From SZUA-365 sp034002405 (lineage in GTDB: Bacteria; Bacteroidota; Ignavibacteria; SZUA-365), in contig JAVFAS010000037.1 in NCBI GenBank assembly GCA_034002405.1, forward strand, positions 1 through 34,010: 34,010 nt of DNA. Direction: 5' to 3'. Numbering within the stretch: position 1 is the first letter of the stretch; every line of letters starts with the position of its first letter. A model generated the notes under the pieces. The model made no database searches. It was not told where the DNA came from and was given only the letters and a program-made list of their open reading frames with translations. Of this stretch, positions 31,720 through 34,010 are shown piece by piece. The translations under genes were made by a program, and so were the position numbers.

Positions 31720-32886
31720 ATGGTGAAGGATCTCTGCGAACACTCCCCGTCATGCGTCCGGCATGTCATGCGATGGAGCGTGTTCGCGCTCTTGCTCGCG
31801 GGCATTCTGCCTGGAACGATCGTCGCGGGCGGGACAGACAGTCTCGACATCAAGATCGGACAGATGTTGATGGTCGGCTTTCGTGGCACCGTCGTGGGCA
31901 ATGAGAGTCCCATCGCGCGTGGACTGCGCGATCTCCATCTCGGGGGGGTGGTGCTGTTCGATTTCGACGTCGAGCGCAAGCAATACGGGCGGAACATTGT
32001 CTCCCCCGCGCAGCTCGTCGAACTCACCGCCGCGCTGCGCCGGCACGCATCGATACCACCGCTGATCGCGGTCGATCAGGAGGGCGGCACCGTGCGGCGC
32101 CTGAAGGAACGGAGCGGATTCCCCCCGACCGTGTCCCACGCCCGGCTCGGTGAACTCGATAATCCGGATACCACGACCTATTACTCCGAAATTATGGCGC
32201 GTTCGCTTGCGGTCACCGGCATCAACACGAATTTCGCGCCGGTACTGGATCTGAACGTGAACCCGAAGAATCCGGTCATCGGCGCTATCGGCCGGTCCTT
32301 TTCCGCCGATACGGCCGTGGTCGTGCGCCATGGCGAACTGATGATCCGCGCCCATCGCGGGCAGGGTGTTTTCACCGCCGTCAAGCATTTCCCGGGGCAT
32401 GGCAGTTCCCGCCATGATTCCCACGAGGGCTTTGTCGATGTTTCGGATACCTGGACGGAGGCGGAGCTCGCACCATTCGCCACGCTCATCGGCAAGGGAC
32501 TTTGCGACATCGTGATGACCGCGCATATCTTCAACCGTCATCTCGATCCGCACCTGCCGGCGACGCTCTCGAAGGCCACGATCGACGGATTGCTGCGCGG
32601 ACGGCTGGGGTTCGACGGCGTGGTGGTCACCGACGATATGATGATGAAGGCCATCAGCGACCACTACGGCCTGGAGACCGCGATCGAGAAGGCCGTCGAC
32701 GCCGGGGCGGATATTCTGCTGTTCGGCAACAATTCGTACACCTATGATCCCGACATCATGACCACGGCCCATGCGACACTCAAGTCCCTCGTCCTCCGTG
32801 GACGTCTCGGCCGTGATCGCATCGACCAGTCCTGGCGCCGCATCATGGAGCTGAAGGAGCGGCTGCACCAGCGTGCGCGCGAGTGA
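31720..32886 (+). CDS. Exported glycoside hydrolase family 3, NagZ-like beta-N-acetylhexosaminidase
   Basis: A GH3 enzyme likely to cleave beta-N-acetylglucosamine from peptidoglycan fragments or glycans outside the cytoplasm. ATG 31720 is chosen because AGGA lies 6 nt upstream. The frame also offers TTG 31678, ATG 31714 and later starts. The 388-aa product has a hydrophobic signal segment (about 17-36, MRWSVFALLLAGILPG). Motifs are AVDQEGGTVRRL, KHFPGHGSS (222-230) followed by DSH (Asp233/His235, the acid/base dyad typical of the NagZ branch), and VVTDDMMM with the predicted nucleophile Asp305. Only the N-terminal TIM barrel is present, as in NagZ. Gram-negative NagZ is usually cytoplasmic, so the signal segment points to a periplasmic or lipoprotein-free secreted form. 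It converges with the next gene, 21 nt apart. Confidence 0.9.
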   Translation: MVKDLCEHSPSCVRHVMRWSVFALLLAGILPGTIVAGGTDSLDIKIGQMLMVGFRGTVVGNESPIARGLRDLHLGGVVLFDFDVERKQYGRNIVSPAQLVELTAALRRHASIPPLIAVDQEGGTVRRLKERSGFPPTVSHARLGELDNPDTTTYYSEIMARSLAVTGINTNFAPVLDLNVNPKNPVIGAIGRSFSADTAVVVRHGELMIRAHRGQGVFTAVKHFPGHGSSRHDSHEGFVDVSDTWTEAELAPFATLIGKGLCDIVMTAHIFNRHLDPHLPATLSKATIDGLLRGRLGFDGVVVTDDMMMKAISDHYGLETAIEKAVDAGADILLFGNNSYTYDPDIMTTAHATLKSLVLRGRLGRDRIDQSWRRIMELKERLHQRARE

Positions 32887-32907
32887 TCTCGGCTCTTCGC
32901 CAAGGGC

Positions 32908-33840
32908 TCAGCGCATCACGTTGAACTGTGTGTGCCTCGTGACGGTACCGTTGCGGAGCCGCAGAACATACCTTCCAGGCTGCAAATCCGCGGTTCGCAG
33001 GACAAGAATGTCGCTCGTCTCGCCGGTCGCTATCATGCTTCCGCCGCGCACGAGCGTCCCGATGAGCGTGTACAACTCATATTTCAGGACCATCGGGCGG
33101 TTGACCACTATCGGGATGCTGATGACCTCGCCAGCTGGAACGGGATAGGGAGAGAGGATGCTGAAGGTGCGTTCGGCGGGGATGATGCTGGCGCTCAGGG
33201 TGGATCGCACGTCGACGTTGAACGTTCGTTCAGTTGTACCGAAGCGATTGCTCGCGATGATTTTCACGGGGTGAATCCCCACATGCTCCTCGGTCGGGGA
33301 CCACGTGATCATCCCGTTCGCCGGATCAATCGCAAGGCCTTCCGGACCTTCTCCTACGGCATAATCCGGATCGGGGCGTGCTTCCGCGATTGTCTGGTAT
33401 TGCAGTTCCGAACCCGCGTTGATCGGGAGGTCCGGAATCTCCTGCAGCTGCGGTGACGCATACACTTCCAGGTCGTATTCCTGTTCGGCGGTGCCGACGG
33501 CATTGCTCACCACGACGCGCACATGATGAACGCCCATGTGTTGCCGTTCCGGCCACCATCCGATCACACCGCGTGTGGATTGGACGGACATCGCAGGTGG
33601 TTTTTCCGTGAGGGAAAACGTAAACGGTGTCGTACCCGTGGCGACCACGGTATAGGCATACGGTTTTCCCGCCAAGGCTTCCGTGACGGGCGAGGAGGTG
33701 ATTTGCGGATCAGCCAGCGGTTCTGCTCGATGCTCCTGACCGATGTGCTGCGAGAACACCTGCACCATCGGTATCCAGATGCCAAGGAGCACGAAGGGAA
33801 GTACGGCACGACGCATTCCAGAATTACAGCTCTTCTTCAT
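32908..33840 (-). CDS. Secreted Ig-like protein with T9SS C-terminal sorting domain
   Basis: A 310-aa surface protein. A signal peptide (MKKSCNSGMRRAVLPFVLLG...FSQ) is followed by two putative-Ig (cadherin-like He_PIG type) domains at about 45-130 and 132-215. Each has the late G-x-I-x-W-x-P motif (GVIGWWPE, GMITWSPTEEHVG). The last ~85 residues form a type A sorting domain (a FSILSPYPVPAGE start, LQPGRYVLRLRNG near the end, final FNVMR). The ancestral NPF-type motif is altered to SPYPVP. It is probably exported by T9SS and retained on the surface; the binding partner is unknown. It has its own promoter and is convergent with the GH3 gene. Confidence 0.87.
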   Translation of the reverse strand: MKKSCNSGMRRAVLPFVLLGIWIPMVQVFSQHIGQEHRAEPLADPQITSSPVTEALAGKPYAYTVVATGTTPFTFSLTEKPPAMSVQSTRGVIGWWPERQHMGVHHVRVVVSNAVGTAEQEYDLEVYASPQLQEIPDLPINAGSELQYQTIAEARPDPDYAVGEGPEGLAIDPANGMITWSPTEEHVGIHPVKIIASNRFGTTERTFNVDVRSTLSASIIPAERTFSILSPYPVPAGEVISIPIVVNRPMVLKYELYTLIGTLVRGGSMIATGETSDILVLRTADLQPGRYVLRLRNGTVTRHTQFNVMR

Positions 33841-33879
33841 GGCGTTCCCATCATGGTTGAATGATGCAATTGTGCGAAT

Positions 33880-33908
33880 ATACTACGAAAATAGGACGAC
33901 GTTGTCAA
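33880..33908 (-). promoter_or_regulatory. Near-consensus sigma-70-type promoter of the Ig-like protein gene
   Basis: On the minus strand a perfect -35 box TTGACA (33908-33903) is followed after 17 bp by TAGTAT (33885-33880). The -10 box ends about 40 bp before the ATG at 33840. It shows that TTGACA-type promoters are used by this genome. The remaining sequence to 34010 shows nothing else clear. Confidence 0.65.
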
Positions 33909-34010
33909 GATTGGCGAAAACGTGTCCGGGGGGACGGCGTGCCTGACACTACTTTTTTCGGGGCTGCTGCCGCACCGAACCTGTGCGTATTATTCACGAA
34001 CAGTGAGTAA

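Overview
The window looks like a high-GC member of the FCB superphylum (Bacteroidota / Ignavibacteriota / Kapabacteria-like), probably a metagenome-derived scaffold. Two secreted proteins end in type IX secretion (T9SS) sorting domains, one with the NYPNPF signature. Large modular surface proteins and a beta-barrel operon fit the same group. Exactly 100 Ns at 29707-29806 mark an assembly gap of unknown true size. Many genes have clear Shine-Dalgarno sites.

Layout. (1) 206-3423: a T9SS-sorted multidomain surface protein with a possibly structured leader and a strong terminator. (2) 3437-6364, minus: an exported-looking TPR-CHAT (caspase-like) protein, with related short tandem repeats on both sides. 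(3) 6520-10486, minus: a tightly coupled sulfur/electron-transfer operon of octaheme cytochrome c (tetrathionate reductase family), membrane cytochrome b, and two YeeE/YedE transporter proteins, the second carrying a rhodanese-like tail without the catalytic Cys. (4) 10737-20430, minus: a three-gene envelope operon of an outer-membrane beta-barrel, a ~1940-residue secreted protein and a fibronectin type III protein. (5) 20699-26827, plus: an unusual cassette of a 209-aa unknown protein, a 1388-aa RecQ-like helicase with long extra N- and C-terminal regions, and a coiled-coil membrane protein overlapping the helicase gene by 11 nt. This is the best candidate for an undescribed system, possibly genome defence. 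(6) 26957-28972: an acyl-CoA synthetase. (7) 29054-31543: a second sulfur locus with a TauE/SafE exporter, a rhodanese and a CstB-like persulfide dioxygenase-rhodanese fusion, closed by a strong terminator. (8) 31720-32886: an exported GH3 NagZ-like hydrolase. (9) 32908-33840, minus: a small T9SS-sorted Ig-like protein with a near-consensus promoter.

How it fits together. Loci 3 and 7 both handle sulfane sulfur. The first would reduce or oxidise sulfur oxyanions at a multiheme cytochrome and import sulfur compounds. The second would oxidise persulfides and export sulfite. Loci 1, 4 and 9 build the cell surface. Locus 5 has no evident metabolic role. All functions are inferred from sequence reading alone; no database search was run.
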